Assembly: GCA_021464245.1 (NCBI GenBank)
Contig: JADCRB010000062.1
Location: forward strand, 330,616 to 394,615
DNA: 64,000 nucleotides
Direction of reading: 5' to 3'
Source: Carallia brachiata
Lineage: Eukaryota > Streptophyta > Magnoliopsida > Malpighiales > Rhizophoraceae
Both the position numbers and the translations under genes were made by a program. Positions 50,941 through 62,455 of this stretch are shown here, piece by piece. The notes below the pieces were generated by a model. That model was not told the DNA's origin. It did no database searches and worked only from the letters and a program-made list of their open reading frames with translations. Within the stretch, counting starts at the first letter, position 1; every line of letters starts with the position of its first letter.

Positions 50941-51654
50941 TTTTATTGGATACAGTGCATTAATTACTTCAATTAAGTTCAATTTTAGAATACTAAGCAA
51001 CCAAAAAAATGAAATTTCAGTCAGTAACTAGAAAATGATTCAAATAAAGGTAGTAACTGTTAATTTGGTGCATAATCAAGACAAAATCGTCACTTTCATC
51101 CACTTAACCATCATGTGGCTGTATGGCAATGACGTGGTAGCACACATGTCAGACACTATCATCCAACTTAGCGAGAATGTATGACATGTAAAAAATAATT
51201 GCCATATTAATCGACTCACGCTCCCTCTCCCCGTCTTTCTCTGTCTCTCTCTATATGCTACACTTACACTCTCTCTGCTGAAGTCGAGTCACTATACCTA
51301 ATTCCCTTACCATCTCCACTCTAATCCTTCCTTTGTCTTTCAGTTGCTCAATTTCACAAATCTTAGCCTAGAAACGCCGCAACACGAAGGTTTGTTGATC
51401 CATGCTCAACCACTGATGAGTTTCAAACCAGCTTTCTCCTTAAACCCCAAAACCCAAAATTTAAATCGCCGAAAATTAATGGTTTTATGGCACTTGATGA
51501 TGGGTTATTGGGTTTTTGCTTGTGGAAGGGCAGCTTGCAGTGGAAGTGAATGGATGGCTTGTAATCGGTTGGTTGTCGATGGTAAAAGTGTTCTGGCAAT
51601 ATTAGAACGGTAGGAAACAGACTATATACCTGTTCTGCAAACAGAACATAAAAT
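50941..51654. other. Right flank of the array, no gene supported
   Basis: Unique-looking AT-rich sequence. It contains a CT-rich stretch (about 51,222-51,275) and a plus-strand frame (51,344-51,613) that begins at TTG and has its first ATG at MSFKPAFSL; this frame resembles no family known to me. The CT-rich run followed by a short frame is typical of plant 5' ends, but nothing downstream supports a gene because a retrotransposon starts at 51,655. Confidence 0.5.
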
Positions 51655-52206
51655 TGTAGGAAAATAATCCACAAAATATATTAACATAAAATATTTAAAT
51701 AAATTAAGAATTATAATTGTAGAATTATAATCAATAAATTATACAAACAATATAAAACACAAAATAAATTATATAATATTGGAACAAATATAAATTGAGA
51801 TGAAGGATATCATATCTGAAGCGTGCAAAAGCACTGTCCTTAAGGATAGATTCGCGTCCCCGCAGACAAGTAGTCGCAGTGCATCGAGCTCTGGCGGCTA
51901 TCCTCGCAGGATACGACAGATCTTCCCACTTGTGTGCACTTCACGAGTGAGGCAACAGAAACAACATATCTTTTGATTAACCCAATAGTATGCCTTAGAT
52001 TGTTGGTGGAAGCTCTCTCTCAAGGAAGACAAAATGAGTCATATTTATACTAGTCGAGTGTTAATAGCACATAAAATGTATTAACAGCAGGAATAATTTC
52101 AATGGTCATAAACAGCTAATGTCATAATGACTAATAACGGACATATAACGGCTAGTTCCTATTTAATAGGAATTAAGCCTTTTAAAATACACTTTAATTT
52201 CCAACA
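51655..52206 (-). repeat. LTR, left copy (3' LTR in element orientation)
   Basis: 552 bp, TG...CA bounded. It contains the TATAAATA box (minus) and a GC-richer segment at about 51,850-51,950 shared with the right copy. Confidence 0.7.
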
Positions 52207-54890
52207 ATCCCTCGCTATTTTAAAAAGCTAATTCTGCTGGATTAATCAATAAGAATATAACACATCATTTTTGGTATCTTTTTGGGCTATGAACCAAAAA
52301 TTAGGAGAACAAGTTGTGATATTCAGAAGTATGATGAAATAAAAAAATTTTATGAACCATGACTTCTTTATGAATAACAGTGAACTTGTCACCATATTAT
52401 ATTCTTTAAGATAATGTTGTTTAACGCGGTTGGACACTGTTAGGCCTTGCGCACGCCTGGTTTATTTTTATAAGAGCTCTAGAGATCTTGCCTAAGGACC
52501 TCATAAGAGTGGCCTCACTTCACTCTCATATAGTTGATTCTATTAAGTGTGCATTCCGATAACATACCACCCATAAGGGCTACAGAATTCATTAAGAGTA
52601 TATGACTCAACCTCGAACCTCAGAATTTTTGCACTATCTACACCATAGGAAGGGACATTATAATTTGATAGTGTTCACACTGAGTCAATCAGTGACTTGT
52701 TATTACCCATATGAACCTATTTCAAGGGATCTCCTATCACATAGGTTGGGTTCCTATCACTATTGACCATTTCTCCATAGGCATGTCCCATTTCCCTCGA
52801 TGTAATTATATATATATATATATACATATACAAGCTTTTCGCTTAGTAACTTAGTTAGAGGATCAGTCAATTTCATCTCTGACCACGAAATCAAGTGATC
52901 ACTTTATTACTCATAGCTTATTCAGCTATCTCGTGAGTTAGACAAATATATCTACTCTTCAATTATTCATCTTACTCTAAGTATGAGTAACAAGGCTTGG
53001 CTCACACAAATCGTCGACATTCATAATGTCGATTTCACACAAAATGGATATTCTTTCTCAGCCAATTTGCCTCCACACTAGCCATCTTTAAGACTATATA
53101 CTTGAAACTCATAGTTGACCGAATAATAAACATTTATTTATTAGGCTTTCGAGCCACTGCTCCACCTTTGTAGGTGAACTCAAATCCTTTTGATGGATTT
53201 AGTCTCATCTGAATAAAAATTCAGTTTTCATTGCTATACGCTTTTCATATAGTGGATCATTCAAATATAGATAGTCTATAAGACCATGTCACAACCTATT
53301 TATCTTTTTTTTTTCTTTTTTCCACTTTCATAAGCTAGAACAATTTATCAGTCCAACTATATAAAAATAATATTTTCAAAACTTAAAAATTTATCAAGTG
53401 GTAAAACCACAATGACATAACATGTTCAGGTCAGCTGCCCCATTGGCTGAATGGGCCAAGTTGTCAAGCGTTTAATACTCAATTACACAATTTTGACATT
53501 CAAAGGTCTAGGTATAGCTTAAATAGTATATATTTCAATGGGCCACTTAAGACTTCATTCTATTGGTATGACCAATACCATTCTCAATATGACCAACGAC
53601 TACAAAATATAAAGTAATAGAATAAGTAAAAGGAGGGCTGATATTTTAACACACCTTTATAGTTGCTGATTGATCCCAACCTTGAACATCAACTCATTAC
53701 AGTAGTTATAAAGTGTCATTAAGAGTGCTATATATATATATGGTAAATTTGTGCCCAATGTTGCCATGAAGATCTTGTCCACAACCAAGAGAATTGATAC
53801 AAAAAAAAAAAACATCACCTTTGAATTTATTTATACCATGGTAGGATAAAAATTGGATCATGCATTCGAATAAATACTGAGCTTTCTGTGTACCAATTGT
53901 CATATGATAAAATGCATGTTAGGAACCATCTCCATTTCAGTGCAATTATATATTTGCCTTCACAATGTTCTAACTCGTATAACGCCACTTCTGAAGCTGC
54001 CGTTACAATTTCAATTCTAAAACAAATGTGCCCATCCATTAGTAAAAAATAAAAAGCAGAAAGTAAATAAACACTCAACGAGTTCAAAAAATTACATATT
54101 TAAAGCCCACCACATAAATTTTCCGAATGCAGCCAATATCACACTTTAAATAAAAATGATGAGATAGCCAACATAAGAAGATACCCGAAACTGACAGTTC
54201 TAACAATTGGGTGTTCTATATGCCTAGTCTTAGATAATAATTTATAATTGTTTGATGATCTTCTAAGGTACGTACAATTTCCTTCTTTTGTTTCAAACTC
54301 TTCAGACTGATTGTGAAACCATGCATAAAGATTAAAAAATGGGGTGTAGGGTGCAGGTTTTATGTTATTGATCTCTTTTCCCAAAATGATTACAGCCCAA
54401 CAAGTACATGAGAAAACAAATCAATAAGGTCCTCTGCCTCCTTTTTTTTTTTTTTGACAGAAATTTTTTTATCACTAGAATACAAATTGTTGTTTTGCCA
54501 CAAATGGTCCGAACCAATCCTCACTACAAGCGACAGTAGCAACAATTTCAACCTAGTAAATCTAATTAATCATATTAATAAAATATTCCTATCGACGGCG
54601 TATATTGAAGATAAATATGCATCGACATTACAAGTGATTGCATACAACATGCTGTGTGCCTGTGACAATATTTAAAAATTTCAAATTGAAAAAAAATAAA
54701 CAGATAAAAAAAATGTATTTGGAAAGCTGACATATGCATAAAAAATAGAACCACAAGCAAGAATGCTGAAGAGTAATTCATTTATCCTAAATTTTCTTCA
54801 GCCAAAACATGAAACTTCTAACATAGGATGATTTAATTCATGAACCTTTCAATATGCACATAACACAAATAGATTATCTATCCGTAAGAT
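52207..54890 (-). other. Interior of the LTR element, no coding capacity seen
   Basis: AT-rich, with an (AT)n tract at about 52,807-52,824, short poly-T and poly-A runs, and only short frames without retroviral-type motifs. It is consistent with a large non-autonomous derivative. Confidence 0.55.
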
Positions 54891-55654
54891 TGTAGGAAAA
54901 TAATCCACAAAATATATTAACATAAAATATTTAAATAAATTAAGAATTATAATTGTAGTATTATAATCAATAAATTATACAGACAACATAAAACACAAAA
55001 TAAATTATATAATATTGGAACAAATATAAATTGAGAGGAAAGATATCATATTTGAAGCGTGCAAAAATACTATCTTTAAAAATATATTTGCGCCCTCGTA
55101 GACAAGTAGTCGCAGTGCGTCGAGCTCTGGCAGCTATCCTCCCAAGATACGACAGATCTTACCATTTGTGTGCACTTCACGAGTGAGGCAACATAGACAA
55201 CATATCTTTTGATTAACCGAATAATATGTCTTAGATTGTTGGTGGAAGCTCTCTTTCAATGAAGACAAGATGAGTCATATTTATACTAGTCGAATGTTAA
55301 TAGCACATAAAGTGTATTAACAGTAGGAATAAATTCCAACAGTCATAAACGGCTAATGTCATAATGACTAGCACATAAAGTGTATTAATAGTAAGAATAA
55401 AGGGAATTGATAAAAACACGTGATTTTTAGCTTTAAACACGCTCAAACTGCTGCTAAAAGTAAGAAAACCATTGCATTAGTTATCTTAAGCAATGCTTTT
55501 GCGTGCATACAGTCAAAATCCGCGTGTAAATATCAAAACCCAAGAATAAATTCCAACGGTCATAAACGACTAATGTCATAATAATTAACAACGGACATAT
55601 AACGATTAGTTCCTATTAATTAAGTCTTTTAAAATACACTTTAATTTCCTAACA
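54891..55654 (-). repeat. LTR, right copy (5' LTR in element orientation), with internal duplication and nested MITE
   Basis: 764 bp. It is longer than the left LTR because of a tandem duplication of about 68 bp (55,301-55,368 repeated from 55,369) and a 140-bp insertion with its 9-bp target duplication. The remaining sequence matches the left LTR with scattered substitutions. Confidence 0.7.
55402..55541. mobile_element. Mutator-like MITE, 140 bp, nested in the LTR
   Basis: It starts GGGAATTGATAAAAACACG and ends CGTGTAAATATCAAAACCC. The two ends are inverted repeats matching at 14 of 19 positions. Exact 9-bp direct repeats AAGAATAAA flank it (55,393-55,401 and 55,542-55,550). Nine-base target duplications and GGG-starting ends are typical of Mutator-like elements. 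Confidence 0.75.
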
Positions 55655-56060
55655 ATAATATCAAATTGACAATTAGGTAGTGTTTCTTTACTAGTCTAGT
55701 CGTTGGAAGCGGACAACGAGAGGCGGAGCTGAAGGCAACGATGACGGTGGCGCGCAGCAAAGATTGTTAGATCTGACGTGCTACAGGCTTCTTTAGAGCG
55801 CGTGGTGGTCGCAAATAGAGTCCTTGGTGACTGGCGATTCAGAAAATGGTTTCCATTGACAGAGGGGTTTTTGGCAGCGACAAATGCCAAGAGAAGCTGG
55901 CGGTGCCGTCAGACGAGGCTGAGGCAGCGAGGGATCCTTTGCCAATTGCCAGCCATTTTAGATTGCTTTTTGTTGTGCGGATTCTTTTGCAAACGAATTA
56001 TTTGGACCTCTGGTATTCTAATCTTTCTCATATAAATGGTGATGGCATCATATAAACTGT
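55655..56060 (+). other. GC-richer segment with a short frame, possible exon remnant
   Basis: About 55,700-55,940 is clearly GC-richer than its surroundings and has an ATG-started 69-codon frame at 55,846-56,055 (MVSIDRGVFGSDKCQEKL...). No family is recognised and no splice pattern is convincing. It may be an exon remnant or captured gene piece. Confidence 0.25.
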
Positions 56061-56854
56061 AAACATGGCTCAACCTTGGAGTAAGGAGGAGTGCTATACA
56101 ATACCAAATGACGCTTTTGAAATTTGTCCCATTTGTACATCTTTTAGCTGACCCTTGAAATGAATTATAATCTCAGAAAATGCAATATCATCAACACTTA
56201 TTTTTACCTCCTCAGATGTTAATTTCGTGGTGGAGATAACAGTGCCTTTTCTTTTTGTACTTGTATTGGTTTCATTTGTTAAAAACTTACCTGATATTTC
56301 TTCATAAAGGCACTACTTTCCCTCTATATTTCAAGGACACCGTTACAGAGACACAATTTATAACACATAAAAAATACGTAATAAATTAAATAATTTATCT
56401 GTTTTCTTTTTTTTTCAATTTTAATACATTTTTTATAATCCATCTAGATATTTATTTGTCAATTTAGTATTTATCATTATATGTCTACTTAATTTTTCCT
56501 ATATTTGAATACTGCAGTATTAATTTTTGAGCACCAATCTTCGTTCATAGAGAACATGTTGCTTTTTTAACTAGTAACAAAATGTGAATTTGAAAAAATT
56601 GGTACCTTTTTTTTTTTAAAATTGAACAAGTAAAAAGGAGGTATTGGTAATATGACTTATGGGAAACATCAGTGGCTTAAGTGGCTTTTCTTAGAGCATT
56701 TTGTACGTGTGTGTGTGTATATATATATGTAAGCGGAGCCCCAAAACACCTATGAATTTAAGTCAAATTTTATCAGCAAATTTATCTGGGTAGACCCAAC
56801 AGGGGTTCCAAGCCCAATTAGGTTTCTCAAAAACCCAATCCCTCTACTGTCTAG
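56061..56854. other. AT-rich intergenic, nothing supported
   Basis: Poly-T and poly-A runs and a short (GT)n(AT)n microsatellite at about 56,707-56,729. Confidence 0.5.
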
Positions 56855-57740
56855 TAGGGGTGTTCACGGGTCAGATTAAGTGGTGTAGAGAAAAAAATTA
56901 CAACCAATCCACCACAGTAGCGGTTTGAAAATTACAAACCACAATCAATCCATTAGCCATCCAAATCGTCTAAACCAATCTGTAAAATGATGGATTAGTT
57001 TGGACGGTTTGAATAGTTTTTATATTGTTAATAGTGCTCAAATAAAGATTGCTTTTTGATACAGGCAAATTCAGCAACAAAGTAGTTACGGTCCTCAGCT
57101 TTTAAAGTCTTGCCTCTAGTGCGCAATTCTATTTTTCTAAGTGAAAAAGACAAGAGTTGCCGAGAAATAAGAGACGAAAATGCAAGGAATTAGATTAAAA
57201 GTTTAAAAAACATGGCTGGCAAACAAAGAAGTAAAAGGCAATGCAGGCTTAAACAAACGCTCAAATCTGGAGGTAAAATTGATACAAGGGAAAAGGCTGC
57301 AGTACTCTTGTTATCAATGGAAGAGCCAAAATGGAGAGAAAGAACGAAAAGAAATTAAAGAAAAGGAACAAAAAATAAAAAAAGGACTGAAGTCTGTAGG
57401 ATAACAAGAGTTAGCTTAAAACGACGTCGTACTTCTGAAAAATGTGAAGGCTATATGTTTATAGATGAAATGACGCCGTTTTATATATATATATATATAT
57501 ATCGGATTGGATCGGTTAACTGCGGTTTTTAAAATTGTGAAACCGTCACTAATCCGCCTTTAGTAGTTTTGAAAATTTTAAAACTGTAAATAAATTTATT
57601 TTTTTTTATGGTTTTGGTGGATAAGACTAAGTTCAGTACATACTGGACGGTTTTTTGCAAGTTGAGCAGTTTATGAACAGTCCTATCATCTAGTTCAACG
57701 AGTTAGACCAACAAAATTTAAAAAACAGATTCCAAAAAAT
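56855..57740. mobile_element. Possible hAT-like element or remnant
   Basis: TAGGGGTGTTCACGGGTC at 56,855 is a common plant hAT-type terminus. The following sequence and the part after the (TA)n tract (57,482-57,502) carry the repeated CGGTTTG / CAATCC / GGATTGGATCGGTT style text seen in such elements, partly in inverted orientation. No matching ACACCCCTA right terminus was found, so the right limit is a guess and the element may be truncated. Confidence 0.35.
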
Positions 57741-58334
57741 TAGCCTGGGAGGGGGTTGTCTCCCACTTCCTACGGAATTCTCACTCGCATACACAAGTGA
57801 AATAAAAGTGAATACTTCCACATGTAAAGGTGTACTAAATTTTGGCTCTCATATACATGTGGTGGGAATTTTTTCAAACGAAAATAGTTTATGGGCATAC
57901 AAAATTGATATACAATTTGGTCATATTGCAACCGCTCACATGTTTTTTACAATAAAAATTTACGTTTTATTTTTTTGTTACAAAAAATTAGTGTATTGTT
58001 ACAAAAAATAAGGTTGTAATTGCAGTACGACCGAATTTTTATACAAAAAATGTATGCCCATGTAACAGTGCCTTTTTTCAAATTTGATTAAATATAAGAG
58101 ACATAATGTTTATTTTTAAGTATAAGAATAACTCTTGTTCGTACCTTCTTCTTTTTTAAGTGAACGTTGTGATCAAATCTCTCCCTTCTCCTTTCCACCT
58201 CTATCTTCAATTTAAGTACCATTAGACATTATGTTTGGAGTGCAAAAGAGGTACGAAGAGAGAGTGAAGAGAAAGAAAGTGGAGAGAAAGAGAGTGGAGA
58301 AAACAAATGTAATTTTTTCTTATATTGTTTGGAG

Positions 58335-58755
58335 TGAGAAGAAAAATATGATGAAAGAAAATAAAGAGAAAATAATGATTTGTTTGGATATGAGAAGAAA
58401 AGTAGAAAGAAAGAAAATTTTTTAATTCTAAATGACAAATATACCCCCATTTTTGGTCATATTTGGATCACGTTTTTTTTAAAATATTTTTTTTTTTCAG
58501 AAATCTTAATCAACATATTTGTATAAAATATAAAACTAAAGTGTGATCAAATAGGGAAAGAAAGTGGAAAGAAATAATAATTTATTTGGATATGAGGAGA
58601 AAGTGAAAAAAAAGAAAATTTTTTAATTATAAATAACAAATATACTCCTCATTTTAGTCACAATTGAATCACTTTTTTTTAATTAATAATAATTATGATT
58701 TTTTTGTTTTCAGAAATATTAATTTACATATTTGTATAATATATAAAACTAATGT
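58335..58755. repeat. Local direct duplication of about 210 bp
   Basis: Two diverged copies lie at about 58,335-58,548 and 58,556-58,755. Shared landmarks in order are TTTGGATATGAG, AAAGAAAATTTTTTAATT, ACAAATATAC, TTTTCAGAAAT, CATATTTGTATAA and TATAAAACTAA. Confidence 0.65.
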
Positions 58756-58770
58756 GCACGTGTGATTTAT

Positions 58771-58796
58771 ATATGTGTGTGTGTGTGTGAGATTTG

Positions 58797-58827
<31 letters not shown>

Positions 58828-58830
58828 ATA
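58771..58830. repeat. Compound (TG)n(TA)n(TG)n microsatellite
   Basis: GTGTGTGTGTGTGTG, a short gap, a TA run of about 22 bases, then TGTGTGTGT. Confidence 0.9.
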
Positions 58831-59770
58831 CATTCGAGCCAACTTAAATTTATTAGTCATTTTGAAGTCGAATGGATATTTGTATGAAATGATATTATCA
58901 TCTTTATATAAAAATTATTTAATTATTTAAATTATCTTTTTTTATTTTAGGTTTGAAAAACTCAAAATAAAAGAATTGAAGTTGACTAAAATTAAACAAG
59001 TTAAAAAAACAAGAAAAAATCAACCCAAGTTGCATATGGTCAGACGAATAATATACCTATCAAATGACTAATGGACAGTAGGTTCACAATATGGACAATT
59101 TGATATTTTTGTAATTATGATTTTATATATACTTAATTTTTTCTCACTTTCTCTTCAATTTGACGAGAAAGTTACTTTATTTACCGTACACATTTTTTTG
59201 ACTTTATTTTCTTTTATTTTTCCTTTTCTTCGTCGTTCCAAACGGTAAAATTGTTTTTGTTATTTGCGCTTTTTGTCCCCTCCGATTCTTTCTCTCCATT
59301 TCTTTGCACAACAAACAACCTTAATGTCGGTGGCTTTCTAATTTCTTAGCTTTGGGTTACGTTTTGCAAGATTTTTTTTTTATTTTGACTTTTATGAGCT
59401 TGCGATGTTTGACGGTTGACCATTCTTCTTCTGGGGAGTCTTTGCCCGGGAAAAAGTCAACAATTTTTTAAGACAAATTTAAGTTAATAATTTTAAAAAT
59501 TATTAATTTAAGTTAATATCATTAAAAAATTTGTACAGGTAGATCAAAAATATTACTTAAGTCCAATTTTGTTAAATGATGATGTAAATATACATGTGGC
59601 AGTCTCAATCACCAACTGTTGCTTACGTGACCATCTCATTAATTAATGCTAACATGGCATTAGTAAAAAAAAAAAAAAAAACCAACAAAATAAAATGAAA
59701 AAAATAAGGAAAAATGAAACAAAAATTTTAAAAAAAAAAAAACAGAAAGAAAAACTCTCCCTCACACCCT
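58831..59770. other. AT-rich intergenic, nothing supported
   Basis: Homopolymer-rich sequence with long A runs at about 59,666-59,682 and 59,730-59,742. No coding or RNA feature seen. Confidence 0.5.
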
Positions 59771-59897
59771 CTCCCTAATGCCGCAAATTGCAACACCACC
59801 AGAAGTCACCACACGACTGTTACCATCTGATAAAAAGCCCTACTAAATCCTCTTCCTCTTTCTCTTTCTCAGCCTTACAAAATCCACCACCACCACA

Positions 59898-60014
59898 ATG
59901 TCCTCTGGCCGCTCTGCCTTCGACGCCCTCATGTCTAGCATGCGCGCCGCCGCTGCCACTAAGTGGAAACCTGCTCCTCCCCAATCCACCTCCCCTAAGA
60001 AGCCCAAACCCTAG
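59898..60014 (+). pseudogene. DNA ligase 1-like N-terminal fragment
   Basis: An ATG-started 38-codon frame reads MSSGRSAFDALMSSMRAAA, then a Lys/Pro-rich tail ending SPKKPKP and a stop. Plant DNA ligase 1 begins with a similar Ser-rich, SAFDALMS, ARAAA, basic tail arrangement before its catalytic domains. Nothing of the ligase catalytic core follows. After the stop the GC-rich sequence continues in other frames (ETLADSVQSPL, then more near 60,130-60,240). I infer a displaced or decayed first exon, possibly captured by a transposon; the family match is from memory of the motif. Confidence 0.4.
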
Positions 60015-60605
60015 AGTCCCCCATGTCTCCGTCGCCGAAACCTTAGCTGATTCCGTCCAATCCCCGCTTTATGTTGGCAGGGGATGTCTGTCGAGTAGGA
60101 ATGATGTCCAAGACCCTATTGCTACACCACCTCTTCAATAATCAACCAAGCAAGATCACTATCAAAAAACTCCACTTCCCCCACCAAAAGCAATCAAATT
60201 TATTGCCGATTGAGTTTTAAACCTTCGGCCAAATCATTATCCAGTGAAAAAAAAAAAAAGAAAATCAAGGATTTAACAACAATAAAAATAAAATAATGTT
60301 TTTGTTCTATGGCGTAAAATTAAAAGCTAATCTAACGAGGAATAAGGGGAGAGAAGGATGAGGAGGAGCAGGCAAAGATCGATTCAAATATTGATTGGTG
60401 CTGGGCTTTTGTATATCGATTAAAATTTAAACGTCGAAGCGGCTTCACCGATTAGTCCAGTTAAATCTCGGCTGCGAACGTTGGAGATCTCTTCTCTCTC
60501 ACCGCCAGGACACGCCGTCACCCGCATCTGTTACTCCGCCTGCTTCAACATCCCCCATCGACTCTTCGCCGTCATGTCCGGCGGCCAAATTTTCATTCTT
60601 TAAAC
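60015..60605 (+). pseudogene. GC-rich gene-fragment region downstream of the ligase-like start
   Basis: Short coding-like pieces occur without a continuous frame: KTPLPPPKAIKFIAD and RPNHYPVK near 60,155-60,255, and a frame at about 60,461-60,603 (PVKSRLRTLEISSLSPPG, HAVTRICYSACFNIPHR, LFAVMSGGQIFIL, stop). They are separated by AT-rich spacers. They may be remnants of one or several genes. No product is assigned. Confidence 0.3.
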
Positions 60606-61990
60606 AAATGTCACGCTACATCCACAAGCAACCAAGTAACACAACCATGGTTTGGCCAACAAACCTTGTTGCCAGCCAATGCGGAGAAGGGAAAATGTGC
60701 CATGAGAATAGAATTATTGAGCTGAAGAAGAAACTCAAATGAAAAAAAATGAAAATATGTAAGTAGAAATTTCCGAATGGGGCTAAGAAAAGTGTCGTCA
60801 ATGTGTCTAACCGCCTCCTTGATATTTAATAATAATATTATAAATAAATAATTGAAAAAAATCTCTTTTTATTTTACTTTTTAAAAAATAAGTAAGAAAA
60901 AGTATTTTTTTTTCATTCTCTAAATTTAATACAAAAAATAATTTATTATTATTAAAAAAAATTATCTCTCAATATTTACTGTAACTAAAGACTCTACGGG
61001 CAGACTTTCGATTTTTCTAACATTGTAATTAAATGCAATTCTGGTTTTTTATGTTATTTCCAGACTCAATTGACTGGTTTATGACAAATTAACTTTTACT
61101 AATGCCAAGAGGAACTGCTGCTTAAACCGAGCTGCAACTTAATTGCATGTTAAATATATAATAAAAAATCACTTTCTTAACCTCTCTATCTCTCACTACC
61201 AACCTTCCCAGCAATTTCTCTCTCTACCAAGCTTAATGGTAATGGACAAGAGTTTAGGTTTCTAATTAATCTAAATTTTTTTCTTTACACGATTTAGCTG
61301 CCCTTTTGGCACCCCGGACACATCTTCAAATGGGAAATCTTCAAGAGCATGGAAGCTTGAGGAGAGATAGTTCAATCAGATGGCACCGTGCAAACCTTGA
61401 GCATGGTCACGAGACAAGAAAAAGGTGATGCTTGCATTTGTTTCCACGCATAGCCACTGGAAATTTTGCTTTTGGAAGCTTGAGGAAATCGATCAGTTAA
61501 AGGTTAATTAAAGAGACAAGAAAAAGTTTGAGCGTGAGTCAAAAATCGTGAAAAAATGCTTTAAAGATTCAACCCTGGAAAAATGCGGCTACTAGTGTGG
61601 GGTCTAAAATGCCAGCAAAGAAAGAAGATACAGTTCCTGCATTGATCTAGCCTAAGACCACAATCAAAGATGAAGAAAAAGCAGTGCTAACTCATACGAA
61701 GAAAACTGAATGAATAAGACATAAGTGACAGAGTATTCTCATCCTAAAAGTTTATGTCCCACAAGACCAATTCGTATTGCAACGATAAGACCAATCACTC
61801 TCAATAATCTTGAGAGACCAAGTGTCCTAAGAAGACCAATTAGCGTTGTAAAGGTTTTGGAGCAGCTATCAGTTACCGAGTCGTTGTCTCAACTCCTTAA
61901 TTTTTGTTAAATTACTTTAAATTACCTAAATATGCACACACACAAAATATAATAATTGGAATCCTTGAATTTTATAATTATGACAGAATA
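60606..61990. other. AT-rich intergenic with weak coding-like stretches
   Basis: At about 61,300-61,900 the composition is more balanced, with broken short frames (for example SSRAWKLEER, KVLEQLSVTESLSQLL), but there is no continuous gene and no recognised family. Confidence 0.35.
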
Positions 61991-62009
61991 ATTAGTTTTG
62001 AATAATAGT

Positions 62010-62455
62010 CAATAGTTGCCTTATTTTGATTGTTGTCAATTAAGTTCAGTATTATTTTCTTCACTAATTTTTCCCATTTCCTAATTATTACTATGAAAAG
62101 TTACTCATATCAGGTTTTTTTTTTTTTTTTTTGGGAGAAGTTTCCCCAATTGACGTGAATGGGGGTAATGGAAAGGAAGGAAATTAACGTAATTTAATGC
62201 TAGATTCCCATTCATTTCCTAATATTGATTGCAATTTTTTCCGGAATTGTCTAACCCACTTATTAATTTACTAATTGATCGGTATTAAGTTCATATTATT
62301 TCCTTCATTAATTTTTCCCATTTCCTAATTATTACTATAAAAAAGTTACTCATATTATTTTTTTTGGGGGGGGGGGGAGAGGGCGGGAAGTTAATGGAGG
62401 CGTAATGGAAAGGAAGGAAATATAAAATTTATGTCAGATTTTCATTCGATTGATC
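62010..62455. repeat. Local direct duplication of about 200 bp with T and G homopolymers
   Basis: Two copies lie at about 62,010-62,225 and 62,275-62,455. Both contain TTAAGTTCA, TTTTTCCCATTTCCTAATT, AGTTACTCATAT, a homopolymer block and GTAATGGAAAGGAAGGAAAT. The left copy has about 20 T then GGG; the right has 8 T followed by about 13 G. Confidence 0.7.

Larger units (their letters stand above)
51655..55654 (-). mobile_element. Non-autonomous LTR retrotransposon
   Basis: Direct repeats at 51,655-52,206 and 54,891-55,654 start TGTAGGAAAATAATCC and end TTTAATTTCC(T)AACA on the plus strand. Read on the minus strand they begin TGTTGGAAATTAAAG, the more usual plant LTR style. A TATAAATA box lies inside each on the minus strand (52,042-52,049 and 55,279-55,286), and a short purine run (AGCGAGGGA) abuts the left LTR as expected for the 3' end, so I infer minus orientation. 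The 2.68-kb interior has no gag or pol reading frame. The flanks AAAAT and ATAAT agree at four of five bases. No standard Met-tRNA primer site was seen. Confidence 0.7.

Noticed and set aside
51344..51613. 89-codon plus-strand frame as a gene
   Set aside because: It starts at TTG, has no recognised similarity, and is followed at once by a retrotransposon.
52207..54890. gag-pol of an autonomous retrotransposon
   Set aside because: No frame longer than about 90 codons and no protease, integrase, reverse transcriptase or RNase H motif in any frame.
58229..58450. Lys/Glu-rich and Phe/Ser-rich frames on the two strands
   Set aside because: Purine-rich simple sequence gives long frames by composition; the region is part of a local duplication without coding signal.
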